Part shown: positions 37,101 to 45,688 of the stretch, piece by piece | How the letters are laid out: every line of letters starts with the position of its first letter | Numbering within the stretch: position 1 is the stretch's first letter | Notes under the pieces: generated by a model | Told to the model about the DNA's origin: nothing | The model's database searches: none | The model's input: only the letters and a program-made list of their open reading frames with translations | Translations under genes and position numbers: made by a program | From: Deltaproteobacteria bacterium HGW-Deltaproteobacteria-12 | GTDB lineage: Bacteria; Desulfobacterota; Syntrophia; Syntrophales; Smithellaceae | DNA length: 64,000 bases | Direction: 5' to 3' | Assembly (NCBI GenBank): GCA_002840565.1 | Contig: PHBK01000013.1 | Span: 77,298-141,297, forward strand

Positions 37101-37723
37101 TCGAGAATGATAAGCAAAAGATCGATAATTTCGGTGAAGTTAATTTGCTGGCGCTCAATGAGTATGAAGAGCTGGATAAACGTTACCAATTCTTATCCGC
37201 GCAAATCTCTGACTTAAATGCATCGCTGAGCTCCCTGGAAAGAACAATAACAAGGATTAACAAGATATCCCGATCCCGATTTGCCGAAACATTTGCCGCT
37301 GTTAATGCTTGTTTTAAAGATGTCTTTACTCATATTTTCCCGGGCGGCCGCGGCGAGTTGCTCTTAACCGATGAAAATGACTTGCTGGAAACAGGTGTAG
37401 ATATTGCCATTCAAATTCCCGGTAAGCGGGCACAAAACGTCAGCTTGCTGTCCGGCGGCGAAAAATCGCTTGCCGCAATTGCGCTGATTTTTGCCATTTT
37501 AATGTACCGTCCCACGCCCTTCCTGGTTTTGGATGAAGTTGATGCCGCGCTCGATGATGCCAACACAAACCTCTTTAACCGCTTGATCAAGGATGTCGCC
37601 GGCAAATCTCAAGTTGTTATGATCACCCATAATAAGAGTACGATGGAAGTCGCGGACAGCCTCTTCGGTGTGACCATGCAAAAGCAGGGTATTTCTTCTT
37701 TAGTGTCGGTTAATCTAAACTGA
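34175..37723 (+). CDS. smc: Chromosome segregation ATPase SMC
   Basis: An 1182-aa SMC that entraps DNA with ScpA/ScpB to compact and segregate chromosomes. Head: Walker A [20 protein letters not shown] (residues about 32-51). Two long coiled coils (about 170-500 and 670-1010) flank the hinge (about 510-660, [20 protein letters not shown]). C-terminal head: signature [13 protein letters not shown] and Walker B [13 protein letters not shown]. Length and order are standard. Genes for scpAB are not in the window. It is followed 118 bp later by ftsY, a common neighbour in proteobacteria. Confidence 0.98.
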   Translation: [1182 protein letters not shown]

Positions 37724-37841
37724 TTACTTCATTAGCATTTTTCAAAAACGGGCGATATCTTCGTGAACACCCCGCTTTACTTCTCGGTAAAAAGTAGCTA
37801 TGAAGAAGCAAACGCAGGAAAGGTTATATTGTGGGTAAAAA

Positions 37842-38753
37842 ATGGGATTTCTGGATAAATTAAAATCAGGGTTGAAGAAGACCCGCGCAGTTCTGACAAC
37901 CGACGTTGATGATCTCCTCTTTGGCGCCAAGGATCTGGACAAAAAGCTGTTTGATGAACTGGAGGAACTGCTCATTACAGCAGATATGGGGCCGCAGTTT
38001 GCTCAGGACATGATCAATGATGTCCAGGATCGTCTGAAGCGCAAAGAACTCAAGGATGCCAAACATATTAAAAATATTTTACGCGAGCGCATGGTGGCCA
38101 TTTTACAGCAGATTGACCGGCCTTTGCGTGTTCCGAAAGGGCAGCCGTTTATAATCATGGCTGTCGGGGTGAATGGCAGCGGGAAAACTACGACCATCGG
38201 GAAACTGGCCAATTTGCTGCGCAATGAAGGGCATGAAGTTATGCTGGTGGCGGCTGATACTTTCCGGGCGGCGGCCATTGAGCAGCTGGAAGTATGGGGC
38301 GAACGGGTAAGAATACCGGTCATCAAGCAAAAAATGAATGCCGATCCGGCGGCTGTTGTTTTCGACGCGGTGGGCAAAATTAAATCCGGCTATTCCGGCG
38401 TCGTGATCGTGGATACAGCCGGCCGCCTGCATACGCGCGTCAATTTGATGGAAGAACTCAAGAAAGTCAAGAGAGTCATGGGCAAAGAAATGGCGGGGGC
38501 TCCGCAGGAAACGCTGCTGGTCCTGGATGCGACAACCGGTCAAAATGCCGTCATTCAGGCAAAAATGTTTAAAGAAGAAATTGGCGCCACCGGTATTGTC
38601 CTGACCAAACTCGACGGCACGGCTAAAGGCGGGGTGATAGTGCGAATCGCCAGTGAGCTTAAGCTCCCTGTCCGCTTTATAGGGGTGGGCGAAGGGTTGG
38701 ATGACTTACGTGTTTTTGACAGCCACGAATTCGTCTCCGCGCTGCTGGATTAG
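37842..38753 (+). CDS. ftsY: Signal recognition particle receptor FtsY
   Basis: A 303-aa SRP-receptor GTPase that docks SRP-ribosome complexes on the membrane. The short N-terminal N domain lacks the long acidic A domain of E. coli FtsY, as in most delta-proteobacteria. GTPase motifs: [15 protein letters not shown] (G1), DTFRAAA (G2 region), DTAGR (G3), [10 protein letters not shown] (G4). Transcribed with or just after smc. Confidence 0.98.
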   Translation: MGFLDKLKSGLKKTRAVLTTDVDDLLFGAKDLDKKLFDELEELLITADMGPQFAQDMINDVQDRLKRKELKDAKHIKNILRERMVAILQQIDRPLRVPKGQPFIIMAVGVNGSGKTTTIGKLANLLRNEGHEVMLVAADTFRAAAIEQLEVWGERVRIPVIKQKMNADPAAVVFDAVGKIKSGYSGVVIVDTAGRLHTRVNLMEELKKVKRVMGKEMAGAPQETLLVLDATTGQNAVIQAKMFKEEIGATGIVLTKLDGTAKGGVIVRIASELKLPVRFIGVGEGLDDLRVFDSHEFVSALLD

Positions 38754-38781
38754 CTCTGCATAACAAGTCAGGCTGGGGTTT

Positions 38782-39426
38782 ATGAATAAAATCTTTGCCA
38801 TCGGTGATATTCACGGCTGCTTCGATCAGCTCCGGCGGCTGATTAAAAGCCTTGCTATTGATCAACAATGTGATACCCTCGTTTTCGTAGGTGATTACAT
38901 TGACCGGAGAAGCTCTGCTCAAGAAGTTGTTGAATATTTGATCGGGCTCAAGCGGAAATTTAAGAATATCGTTTTCCTGATGGGAAATCATGAGCAAATG
39001 TTCCTCAACTATCTGGCCGGCATTGAGGAAAAGATCTATTTGCAAAACGGCGGCACCGCCACCTTATCATCTTACGGCATTTCCCGCTTCTCCATGTCCC
39101 AGGCCAGAAAAGCAGCAATTCCCCCGGGGCATTTGCTTTTTTATAAATCGCTTTTGCCCTATTATGAGACAAAGGATTATATATTCGTTCATGCCGGGTT
39201 AATGCCCGGATTGTCGCTGGGCGAACAAACGATTGATGATCTGTTATGGATCAGGCAGGAATTTATAGATTCGGATTATGATTTCGGCAAGCCGGTAATC
39301 TTCGGCCATACTCCGTTTGGTTCTCCTTTGATCATGCCCAACAAGATTGGAATTGATACAGGAGCGTTTTCCGGCGGCTACCTCACCTGCGTGGAGCTTC
39401 CGGCGGTTAAATTCCATCAGGTATGA
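38782..39426 (+). CDS. Serine/threonine protein phosphatase (metallophosphoesterase, PP1-like)
   Basis: A 214-aa calcineurin-like phosphoesterase with the classic metal motifs GDIHG (residues 8-12), GDYID-R (33-38) and GNHEQ (about 71-75), then a distal FVHAGL and FGHTPFGSP. Size fits bacterial PrpE/PphA-type phosphatases. It lies 28 bp after ftsY and 4 bp before the formiminotransferase gene. Whether it acts on phosphoproteins or dinucleotides cannot be told. Confidence 0.9.
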   Translation: MNKIFAIGDIHGCFDQLRRLIKSLAIDQQCDTLVFVGDYIDRRSSAQEVVEYLIGLKRKFKNIVFLMGNHEQMFLNYLAGIEEKIYLQNGGTATLSSYGISRFSMSQARKAAIPPGHLLFYKSLLPYYETKDYIFVHAGLMPGLSLGEQTIDDLLWIRQEFIDSDYDFGKPVIFGHTPFGSPLIMPNKIGIDTGAFSGGYLTCVELPAVKFHQV

Positions 39427-39430
39427 AGCA

Positions 39431-40333
39431 ATGAAGATTATCGAATGTGTGCCGAATTTCAGTGAAGGCTGCGATCAAAAGAAAATAGCAGCGATTGCCA
39501 ATGTATTTGAATCTTTTCCCGGAGTACAGCTGGTTGATTTCAGCGGCGACGCCGATCATAATCGCAGCGTCTATACTTTTCTGGGCAGGGCTGAGGATGT
39601 GCTGGAAGCAGCGCTGGCGGCAGCCGGATGCGCGCTGGAAATAATCGATATGCGCAGCCAGGCCGGGGTTCATCCGCGTTTAGGAGCTGTTGACGTTGTG
39701 CCCTTTATCCCGTTGTCGGCAGCAAAAATGAAAGATGCGGTTGCTCTTGCTCATCGCTTTGGCGAACAGTTATACGAACGTTATGGTGTGCCGGTGTATT
39801 TTTATGGCGAGGCGGCGCTTGTCCCGGAGCGCAATGAGCTGGCTATTGTCCGGCGCGGCGGCTATGAAGCCCTGGAACAGAAAATGTCAATTCCGGGGGA
39901 TGCCCCGGATGTAGGCAACCCGATATTTAACGAGCGTTCCGGCGCCACTGCAGTCGGCGCCCGTCTGCCGCTGGTGGCTTACAATATCAATTTAGACACA
40001 GCGGATCTGCGTCTGGCCCAAAAAATTGCTTCCCAAATCCGGGAAAAGAGCGGCGGTTTAAAGCATGTGCGGGCCATCGGGGTTATTCTGAAAAGCCGTG
40101 GCGTTGCTCAGGTGTCGATGAACCTGACCAATTATAAAGAGACCCCCCTGAAACCAGTTTATGACCTGGTAAAGCTGCTGGCCGATGAGCGTGGCGTCGG
40201 TATTCTCGAATCCGAATTGATTGGTCTGATTCCCAAGGCGGCTTTTGCCGGCACGAAGCCCAAATATCTCCAGCTTAAAGATTTTGATAATAGCCGCTTA
40301 CTGGAAACGCATATTAAAAACTTTTCCGTGTAA
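39431..40333 (+). CDS. ftcD: Glutamate formiminotransferase (FTCD N-terminal type)
   Basis: A 300-aa enzyme moving a formimino (or formyl) group between glutamate and tetrahydrofolate. N-terminus KIIECVPNFSEGCDQKK, then DHNRSVYTFLG, HPRLGAVDVVPFIP and ERSGATAVGARLPLVAYNIN, all diagnostic. Only the transferase domain is present, with no cyclodeaminase part. ATG 39431 is the family start, 4 bases after the phosphatase stop; the longer frame from 39347 lies inside that gene. It serves histidine breakdown or one-carbon pools; other histidine genes are absent nearby. Confidence 0.95.
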   Translation: MKIIECVPNFSEGCDQKKIAAIANVFESFPGVQLVDFSGDADHNRSVYTFLGRAEDVLEAALAAAGCALEIIDMRSQAGVHPRLGAVDVVPFIPLSAAKMKDAVALAHRFGEQLYERYGVPVYFYGEAALVPERNELAIVRRGGYEALEQKMSIPGDAPDVGNPIFNERSGATAVGARLPLVAYNINLDTADLRLAQKIASQIREKSGGLKHVRAIGVILKSRGVAQVSMNLTNYKETPLKPVYDLVKLLADERGVGILESELIGLIPKAAFAGTKPKYLQLKDFDNSRLLETHIKNFSV

Positions 40334-40461
40334 ACTCAGGGAGACATGAATATCTCTGCCTTTCCTTTCCAGGTGTATCGTGTTTTGTTGCCGCCCTGAA
40401 ATTATTGACAGGCTGAAAAATGCGTGATAAAGCCCACCATCTTCCGAAATTAAACAACAAC

Positions 40462-40538
40462 GCCCCTGTAGCTCAGTAGGATAGAGCGACAGATTCCTAA
40501 TCTGTGGGCCGCGTGTTCGACTCACGCCAGGGGCACCA
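40462..40538 (+). tRNA. tRNA-Arg (anticodon CCT)
   Basis: A 77-nt tRNA with encoded CCA. Acceptor stem GCCCCTG/CAGGGGC. Anticodon arm ACAGA-TTCCTAA-TCTGT gives CCT (reads AGG). A rare-codon tRNA and often an integration site; the decayed restriction-modification region begins right after it, but I found no repeat of the tRNA 3' end downstream. Confidence 0.97.
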
Positions 40539-40578
40539 TTTAAAAATCAATCCATCAACAACCTTCCTTACTATTTGA

Positions 40579-40606
40579 TTGACATAAAATTTTCAGCGCG
40601 TATAGT
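40579..40606 (+). promoter_or_regulatory. Sigma70-type promoter upstream of the mod relic
   Basis: TTGACA (40579-40584), a 16-bp spacer, then TATAGT (40601-40606). Near-consensus, yet it now leads only into a gene fragment. Confidence 0.6.
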
Positions 40607-40622
40607 GGCGGTGTAAAGCATT

Positions 40623-40639
40623 AATTACATGAAGTAATT
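40623..40639. promoter_or_regulatory. Palindromic operator-like site
   Basis: AATTAC-ATGAA-GTAATT, perfect 6-bp arms, centred 25 bases after the promoter -10. It could be an operator of a lost regulator. Confidence 0.35.
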
Positions 40640-40640
40640 T

Positions 40641-40910
40641 ATCGGAGCTGGAACAATAGTAACTCTAACGGATAATGAAAAACGCGAGATCGTGCGTGTG
40701 CGCGACGAAGCCAGCGGCGCGATGGAAGAAAAGCGGACGGTTGACTTCATCTTTGAAAAAGAATGGCATTCTTTCTGCACCAAAAAAGACCGTTCTTTGC
40801 AGTTGCAAAAGCCCTATCACGAATACCAGCCGGGACGCTACAAAATCGCAGTTAAAGTCGTGGACAGCTTCGGTAACGATACGATGAAGATTATTGATGT
40901 GGCCGTGTAA
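40641..40910 (+). pseudogene. C-terminal relic of a DNA methyltransferase (type III Mod-like)
   Basis: An open frame without a normal start reads to TAA 40910. It contains VRVRDEASG, VDFIFEKEWHSF, KKDRSLQLQKPYHEY and the ending GRYKIAVKVVDSFGNDTM. The terminal KV-(V/I)-D-x-FGNDT block, with K-x-RSL..PH-x-Y before it, is the C-terminus I recall from type III-associated site-specific DNA methyltransferases. A frame from GTG 40692 (72 aa) could be translated but lacks any methyltransferase core. Together with the res relic at 43 kb it marks a decayed restriction-modification locus. Confidence 0.6.
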
Positions 40911-41160
40911 GCGCAAAAGCATTGTTTATTTGCACGGGCTGCTGCAAATAAAAACAGAGTGCAATAATATTGAATATTTACGACTAATTTATTTGCAGGA
41001 GGCAAGGAACAGCACACGATATTCACATTTATTAATCATGGCGCATTTGCCGCAATTAAAATTAAATTCGCACAAAGCAGAGATAAGATCAGCATAACAG
41101 TCTTAAATCTGGTATAATGCATCGAAAATAAAGTTGTCGAACAACTGTAAGAGGCACATA

Positions 41161-42048
41161 ATGGCTGCAAAATACCCGAATTTCCATCGCCAGAAATTTT
41201 TACTGATGTTTTTAAAACTGGCCGGGGGCGTCCTATCTAAAATTGATTTTCAAAAGCTCGTCTTTTTATTCCAACAAAAATATAAAGTTACCTTCTATGA
41301 ATTTATACCCTATCATTATGGCTGTTATTCATTGCAGGCAAATGAGGATATGGACATTTTGCAGAAACAGGGATGGCTGGCAATTAAAGATAAGCAAATT
41401 GAACTGATCGATAAACATCCGAAGTCTATTGATTGCTACGCCGATGTAAAACGTTTTCTATCCACTTGTGATGATTTGCGCGGGGACGAGCTCATCAGGA
41501 GAGTTTATCTGGCACATCCTTATTATGCAATCAACAGCAGAATTGCACATAATCTACTGACGGAAGAAGAACTGGCAAAAATAAAAAATGAAAAACAAAA
41601 ATTCCGTTTTACAACAACAACGTTGTTCACTATCGGCTATGAAGGAACAACAATTGAAGCGTATATAAACAAATTAATTCAGAATGATATTCGCCTACTG
41701 TGCGACGTGCGCAATAACCCTCTCAGCCGTAAATACGGTTTTTCGAAAACAATGTTAGCGAAAGTTCTGCAAGAACTAAATATTGCATATGTCCATATTC
41801 CGGCGTTAGGCATTGTTTCTGAAAAGCGCAAGAACCTAAAAGAACAAACCGACTACAAAGCGCTCTTTGATGAATATAATAAAGCACTGCCAAAGAAGAA
41901 AGTATATATTGATAAAGTATTCGCTTTGCTGCGCGATCAAAAGCGTATTGCTTTAACCTGCTTTGAAAAAGACCCTGATTTCTGCCACCGCCACGTTCTC
42001 AGCCAGTTTATGAAAGACAACTATTCTGTGAAGGTTGTCGACCTATGA
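41161..42048 (+). CDS. DUF488 domain protein with N-terminal SocA/Panacea-like segment
   Basis: A 295-aa protein. The N-terminal 130 residues (KLVFLFQQKYKVTFYEFIPYHYGCYS) resemble DUF4065/Panacea-like helical domains by eye only. The C-terminal half (from about residue 150) is DUF488: LFTIGYEGTTIEAYINKL, DVRNNPLSRKYGF, YVHIPALGIV, and the late CFEKDPDFCHRHVLSQFM with conserved Cys-His. DUF488 chemistry is unknown. ATG 41161 follows AAGAGGCAC; an earlier start is less likely. It overlaps the next gene by 4 bp (ATGA). Base composition is visibly more AT-rich than the core genes, suggesting transfer. It sits between relics of a type III restriction-modification system, so a defence or mobile-element role is plausible but unproven. 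Confidence 0.8.
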   Translation: MAAKYPNFHRQKFLLMFLKLAGGVLSKIDFQKLVFLFQQKYKVTFYEFIPYHYGCYSLQANEDMDILQKQGWLAIKDKQIELIDKHPKSIDCYADVKRFLSTCDDLRGDELIRRVYLAHPYYAINSRIAHNLLTEEELAKIKNEKQKFRFTTTTLFTIGYEGTTIEAYINKLIQNDIRLLCDVRNNPLSRKYGFSKTMLAKVLQELNIAYVHIPALGIVSEKRKNLKEQTDYKALFDEYNKALPKKKVYIDKVFALLRDQKRIALTCFEKDPDFCHRHVLSQFMKDNYSVKVVDL

Positions 42049-42872
42049 AGGATACAAAAAGGGTGTTAATCACCGTTAAAACTTATCCGACAATTTCCAA
42101 GAAGTATGATGAATTGGTCTGCACAGCCGGCGTGTTGGAAGATGGATCATGGATTCGGATTTATCCAATGCCTTTCCGTAAACTTGATTATGAAAACCAG
42201 TACAAAAAATATCAATGGCTGGAAGCGCCGCTCGAAAAAAATAGCGGCGATGTCCGGCCGGAAAGCTATCAGGTTAAGGATATCAACAGGCTGAAGCTGC
42301 TACACTCAGTTGGCACTGATGATAATTGGTCGGAACGAAGAAGACTTGTCTTGAAGAATCAACATGCTTTTACTAATTTGAAAAATTTAATCGCCAAAGC
42401 AAACAAAAATGAACTTTCCTTAGCCGTTTTTAAACCTACGAGAATTATTGATTTCCTATGGGAGCAAACGGAGAGGCAATGGTCAAAAGAAAAGCTGGAT
42501 TTGTTAAAAGCCAAATCACAACAACTGTCATTTTTCCAGACGCCGGAAGAAATTGAAGAAGCTTTTTCTGTAGTACCCAAAGTGCCCTACCGGTTTTCTT
42601 ATAAATTTGTCGATGATGAAGGAACCGAATCTACTTTAATGATAGAGGATTGGGAAACCGGCATGCTTTACTGGAATTGCTTGAAAAAATGTAAAAATAA
42701 AGAAGATCAGGCCTTGCAACAAATGAAACAAAAATATTTAGATGACTTTTTGAAAAAGGATTTGTACCTTTTTCTGGGCACGCTCAAGCAATTTCATGGC
42801 TGGGCAAAAAATCCTTTTGTAATTGTCGGCGTCTTTTATCCGCCGTTAATGCAACAGGTTGATTTGTTTTGA
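42045..42872 (+). CDS. Uncharacterised partner of the DUF488 protein
   Basis: A 275-aa soluble protein coupled to the DUF488 gene by an ATGA overlap. No family is recognised with certainty. The N-terminus KRVLITVKTYPTISKKYDEL then VCTAGVLEDGSWIRIYPMPFR suggests a beta-rich OB-like fold; FKPTRIIDFLWE and the C-terminal FLGTLKQFHGWAKNPFVIVG are the other likely conserved parts. Two such beta domains with a helical linker are possible. I have the impression that similar proteins accompany DUF488 in other genomes, which would make this a two-gene module; that needs a search. AT-rich like its partner. Confidence 0.7.
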   Translation: MKDTKRVLITVKTYPTISKKYDELVCTAGVLEDGSWIRIYPMPFRKLDYENQYKKYQWLEAPLEKNSGDVRPESYQVKDINRLKLLHSVGTDDNWSERRRLVLKNQHAFTNLKNLIAKANKNELSLAVFKPTRIIDFLWEQTERQWSKEKLDLLKAKSQQLSFFQTPEEIEEAFSVVPKVPYRFSYKFVDDEGTESTLMIEDWETGMLYWNCLKKCKNKEDQALQQMKQKYLDDFLKKDLYLFLGTLKQFHGWAKNPFVIVGVFYPPLMQQVDLF

Positions 42873-43091
42873 AATTATTTATTTACAATTGCAGATGCAT
42901 ATAAATAATAAGTTATATTATATCAAGTGGATATGCTAATTTTATTTGCAACGGCTAAATCTTTAGATAGTTATAAAGAATAAGTGATTTAGTCCATTGT
43001 TAGACTATTCTAGACCATAGCAAATAATAATGTTAATTATTTCAATTTGTTATAGATTTTAATTAGACTATAAGACAAGATTTTAGACCAT

Positions 43092-43918
43092 ATGGGCATT
43101 CATCCGAACTTTCCCAAGTCCCCGCACGAAATACTTCCTCCCGAATACCTCTGGTTTCCGGCGGATGAAGTATGAAGAGAATCCAGTTATGAAAAGTTGC
43201 TGCCGCCGCTGGTGCATGAGATCCGGCAAGATGTAAAAGAGTGGCGGGATACACATTATGAAGGAGCGACGGATACCAGCTGAGCCCTCCTGACCTGGTG
43301 TTTTCAAACAGAGCATATTCAGCCGCAGGCCGACGAATTGCTTTTCGATTTCAAATACTACTTTGCCCAGTGCGAGGCGGTGAGACGGTCATTTACCTGT
43401 ACGAAGGTGTGAAGGTTAAGGATAAATATGACCTGATCCGCTTTGATTCATCGGGTGCCGTGTCCACTGGAATGTTTGATGAAGATTGGCTGCGGTTAGT
43501 CATTAAAATGGCCACGGGCAGCGGCAAGACCAAGGTCATGAGCCTGATCATGACCTGGTGCTATTTTCATAAGCTCTATGAGCCGGACTCAAAACTGGCC
43601 ACCAATTTTCTGGTGATTGCGCCGAATATCATTGTTTTGGACCGTCTGCGCACGGATGCGGACATATCCACTTATTATCCGGACTTTTTTGTTAAAACCG
43701 GTGAAAGAGATATTTTTATCGTGGAAACCAAAGGCCTGGAGGAAATCGATGTGCCCTTAAAAATGGAACGTCTGAAAAAATGGTGTGCCGACATCAATCA
43801 GTCGCAAAAGAAGATTCACTTTGATTTTGTTTTTGTCGATGAAGAAGATTTCGAAAAATATAAACCGAATAGTTTTGAAGGACTTGTAAAGATTTTCACA
43901 AGATATAAGAGCAGCTAA
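43092..43918 (+). pseudogene. Decayed type III restriction enzyme (Res/DEAD-box) gene
   Basis: N-terminal Res sequence starts at ATG 43092 (NFPKSPHEILPPEYLWFPAD), is broken by TGA 43173 and TGA 43281 (the latter where relatives have Arg, so CGA to TGA), and loses frame near 43382, where GAGGCGGTG-AGACG has dropped one G relative to the expected AVETVIYLYE. It then reads on through the Walker A MATGSGKTK (about 43509) and APNIIVLDRLRTD. Directly after this the frame jumps to a far C-terminal piece (YYPDFFVKT, FIVETKG, FDFVFVDEEDF), so the helicase body, several hundred codons, has been deleted in frame. It cannot be active. It marks an old restriction-modification island. Confidence 0.82.
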
Positions 43919-44038
43919 ATGATCAAATCATTGGGGCATGCAATTGCTCGGTAATCATTACATTGATGGTGCATTTTAATCTGCAATAAAGAGAGCCCAG
44001 AAATGACGCCTCATCTATTTGGTTGCCGGGACTCCCGC

Positions 44039-45688
44039 TTACCACGGGTCGACATAAAGATGATTTGCATGTTGGGGAGGACGGGCAGCAATGGAGTTCA
44101 AACCCTGAAGAAGCCATTTGCGAGTGTCGGCCGGATCAATAACTGCATCGATTTCACAGTAGGAGGCCATGTTGACAGCTGTACCTCTTTCATACATTTG
44201 GGCCAGCAGCTGATCATAGAGCTCGGCGCGCTTTTGCGGATTTTTAATGGCGGCAAATTCTTTCTTGAAGCCCGCCTTAACAAATCCTTCCAGCCCCATG
44301 CCGCCAAATTCTCCCGTTGGCCAGGCGGCCGTAAAAAAAGATTCATGGAATCCTCCTTTGGCCATCGCCATGACACCAAGCCCGTAGCCCCGGCGCAGCA
44401 CAATTGTGAAGCAGGGTACGGTCGAATGGGAACCAATAACAAACATCCGGCAGACATGGCGCACCTGAGCACGCTTTTCAACCTCCGGGCCAACCATGAA
44501 GCCGGGAGTGTCGCATAAAGACAACATCGGCAGGCCATGCACGTTGCAAATCTGCATTAAGCGGGCAGCCTTGTCCGCGCCCTCGGCTTCAATTGCACCG
44601 GCCATATGCATGGGGTTGTTGGCGATGACGCCTAAGGGCCGGCCTTCAATACGGAGTAAACCTGTCACCATGCTGGGGCCGAAGTTTGGCTTCAGTTCCA
44701 AAAAAGAGTCCCTGTCGGCGATGGCTTTGATAACCTTGTAGATGTTGTAAACGCGCTTGCTTTTTTCCGGAATAATGTTGCGCAGGCAAAGCTGATCGCC
44801 TGCTTTCCACGCCGCTGTTGTTCCCTGAAAATAGGAGAGATATTTCTTGGCCACGGCAACTGCTTCAGCTTCATCGGCTACTTCAATATCAACCACGCCA
44901 TTTTTCGTTTGCACCTCCATCGGACCGATTTCTTCCGGTTGGAAAACACCAAGTCCGGCTCCTTCGATCATAACCGGTCCACCCATACCGATGTTGGAGT
45001 TTTTTGTGGCAATGATTACATCACAGCATCCCAGCAAGGCGGCATTGCCGGCAAAGCACATGCCTGATACAACACCAACCAGCGGCACGTGACCGCTCAG
45101 CCGGGCAAAGACGGCAAAAGTCGGATTATGTAGTCCCGCCGCCCAGACACCGGCCGAGTCAACGTCACCGGGCCTGCCGCCGCCTCCTTCCGCGAACAAA
45201 ATCAGAGGCAGACGCTGCTCGTAGGCCAGCTGCAGCAGGCGATCCTTTTTCTTATGATTAAAATAGCCCTGGGTGCCGGCCAAAACCGTGTAGTCATAGG
45301 CCAGCACCATGCAGCGGGCCTTTTCCTCACCGAACAATGAGCCATTGACGGACCCAATGCCCGCGATCATTCCATCTGCGGGTGTTTTACGTATGAGATC
45401 ACTTTCGGAGCGCCTCTGGCGTTGCGCAGCAACAGCCAAAGCGCCGTATTCAATAAAACAGCCCGGATCAAACAGATCTTCCACATTGGCACGGGCCGTG
45501 CGCTGCTGTGTTTGCTGACGTTTTGCTACCGCCTCAGGACGATTTTCGTCAAGGCCAAAAGAATGACGATGAATTGCTTTGGCCAGATCAGGTCTAATAA
45601 AGTCATTTTCTATTTCCGGCTTTGCGACACGCAAGACTTTCCCCTTCGCCTCTTCCTTTTCTTTATCTGTCTTCATGCGCCGCACCAT
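44039..45688 (-). CDS. Acyl-CoA carboxylase/decarboxylase carboxyltransferase subunit
   Basis: A 549-aa crotonase-fold carboxyltransferase (PccB/MmdA type) moving CO2 between biotin and an acyl-CoA. N-terminal and C-terminal CT halves are both present: FAEGGGGRPGD, GNAALLGCCDVIIATKNSNIGMGGP, and the C-terminal CDTPGFMVGPEVE with LRRGYGLG. The subunit usually works with a biotin protein and either a biotin carboxylase or a membrane decarboxylase, neither of which is in the window. The substrate may be propionyl-, methylmalonyl- or glutaconyl-CoA. ATG 45676 is an alternative start with better spacing from GAGGA. Confidence 0.88.
   Translation of the reverse strand: MVRRMKTDKEKEEAKGKVLRVAKPEIENDFIRPDLAKAIHRHSFGLDENRPEAVAKRQQTQQRTARANVEDLFDPGCFIEYGALAVAAQRQRRSESDLIRKTPADGMIAGIGSVNGSLFGEEKARCMVLAYDYTVLAGTQGYFNHKKKDRLLQLAYEQRLPLILFAEGGGGRPGDVDSAGVWAAGLHNPTFAVFARLSGHVPLVGVVSGMCFAGNAALLGCCDVIIATKNSNIGMGGPVMIEGAGLGVFQPEEIGPMEVQTKNGVVDIEVADEAEAVAVAKKYLSYFQGTTAAWKAGDQLCLRNIIPEKSKRVYNIYKVIKAIADRDSFLELKPNFGPSMVTGLLRIEGRPLGVIANNPMHMAGAIEAEGADKAARLMQICNVHGLPMLSLCDTPGFMVGPEVEKRAQVRHVCRMFVIGSHSTVPCFTIVLRRGYGLGVMAMAKGGFHESFFTAAWPTGEFGGMGLEGFVKAGFKKEFAAIKNPQKRAELYDQLLAQMYERGTAVNMASYCEIDAVIDPADTRKWLLQGLNSIAARPPQHANHLYVDPW

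Noticed and set aside
43173..43283. Two in-frame TGAs in the Res gene as selenocysteine codons
   Set aside because: One replaces a conserved Arg (CGA to TGA), there is also a frameshift and a large deletion, and no SECIS hairpin is seen; it is a pseudogene.
40462..44038. Genomic island integrated at tRNA-Arg with flanking attachment repeats
   Set aside because: No repeat of the tRNA 3' end was found downstream and no integrase gene is present.
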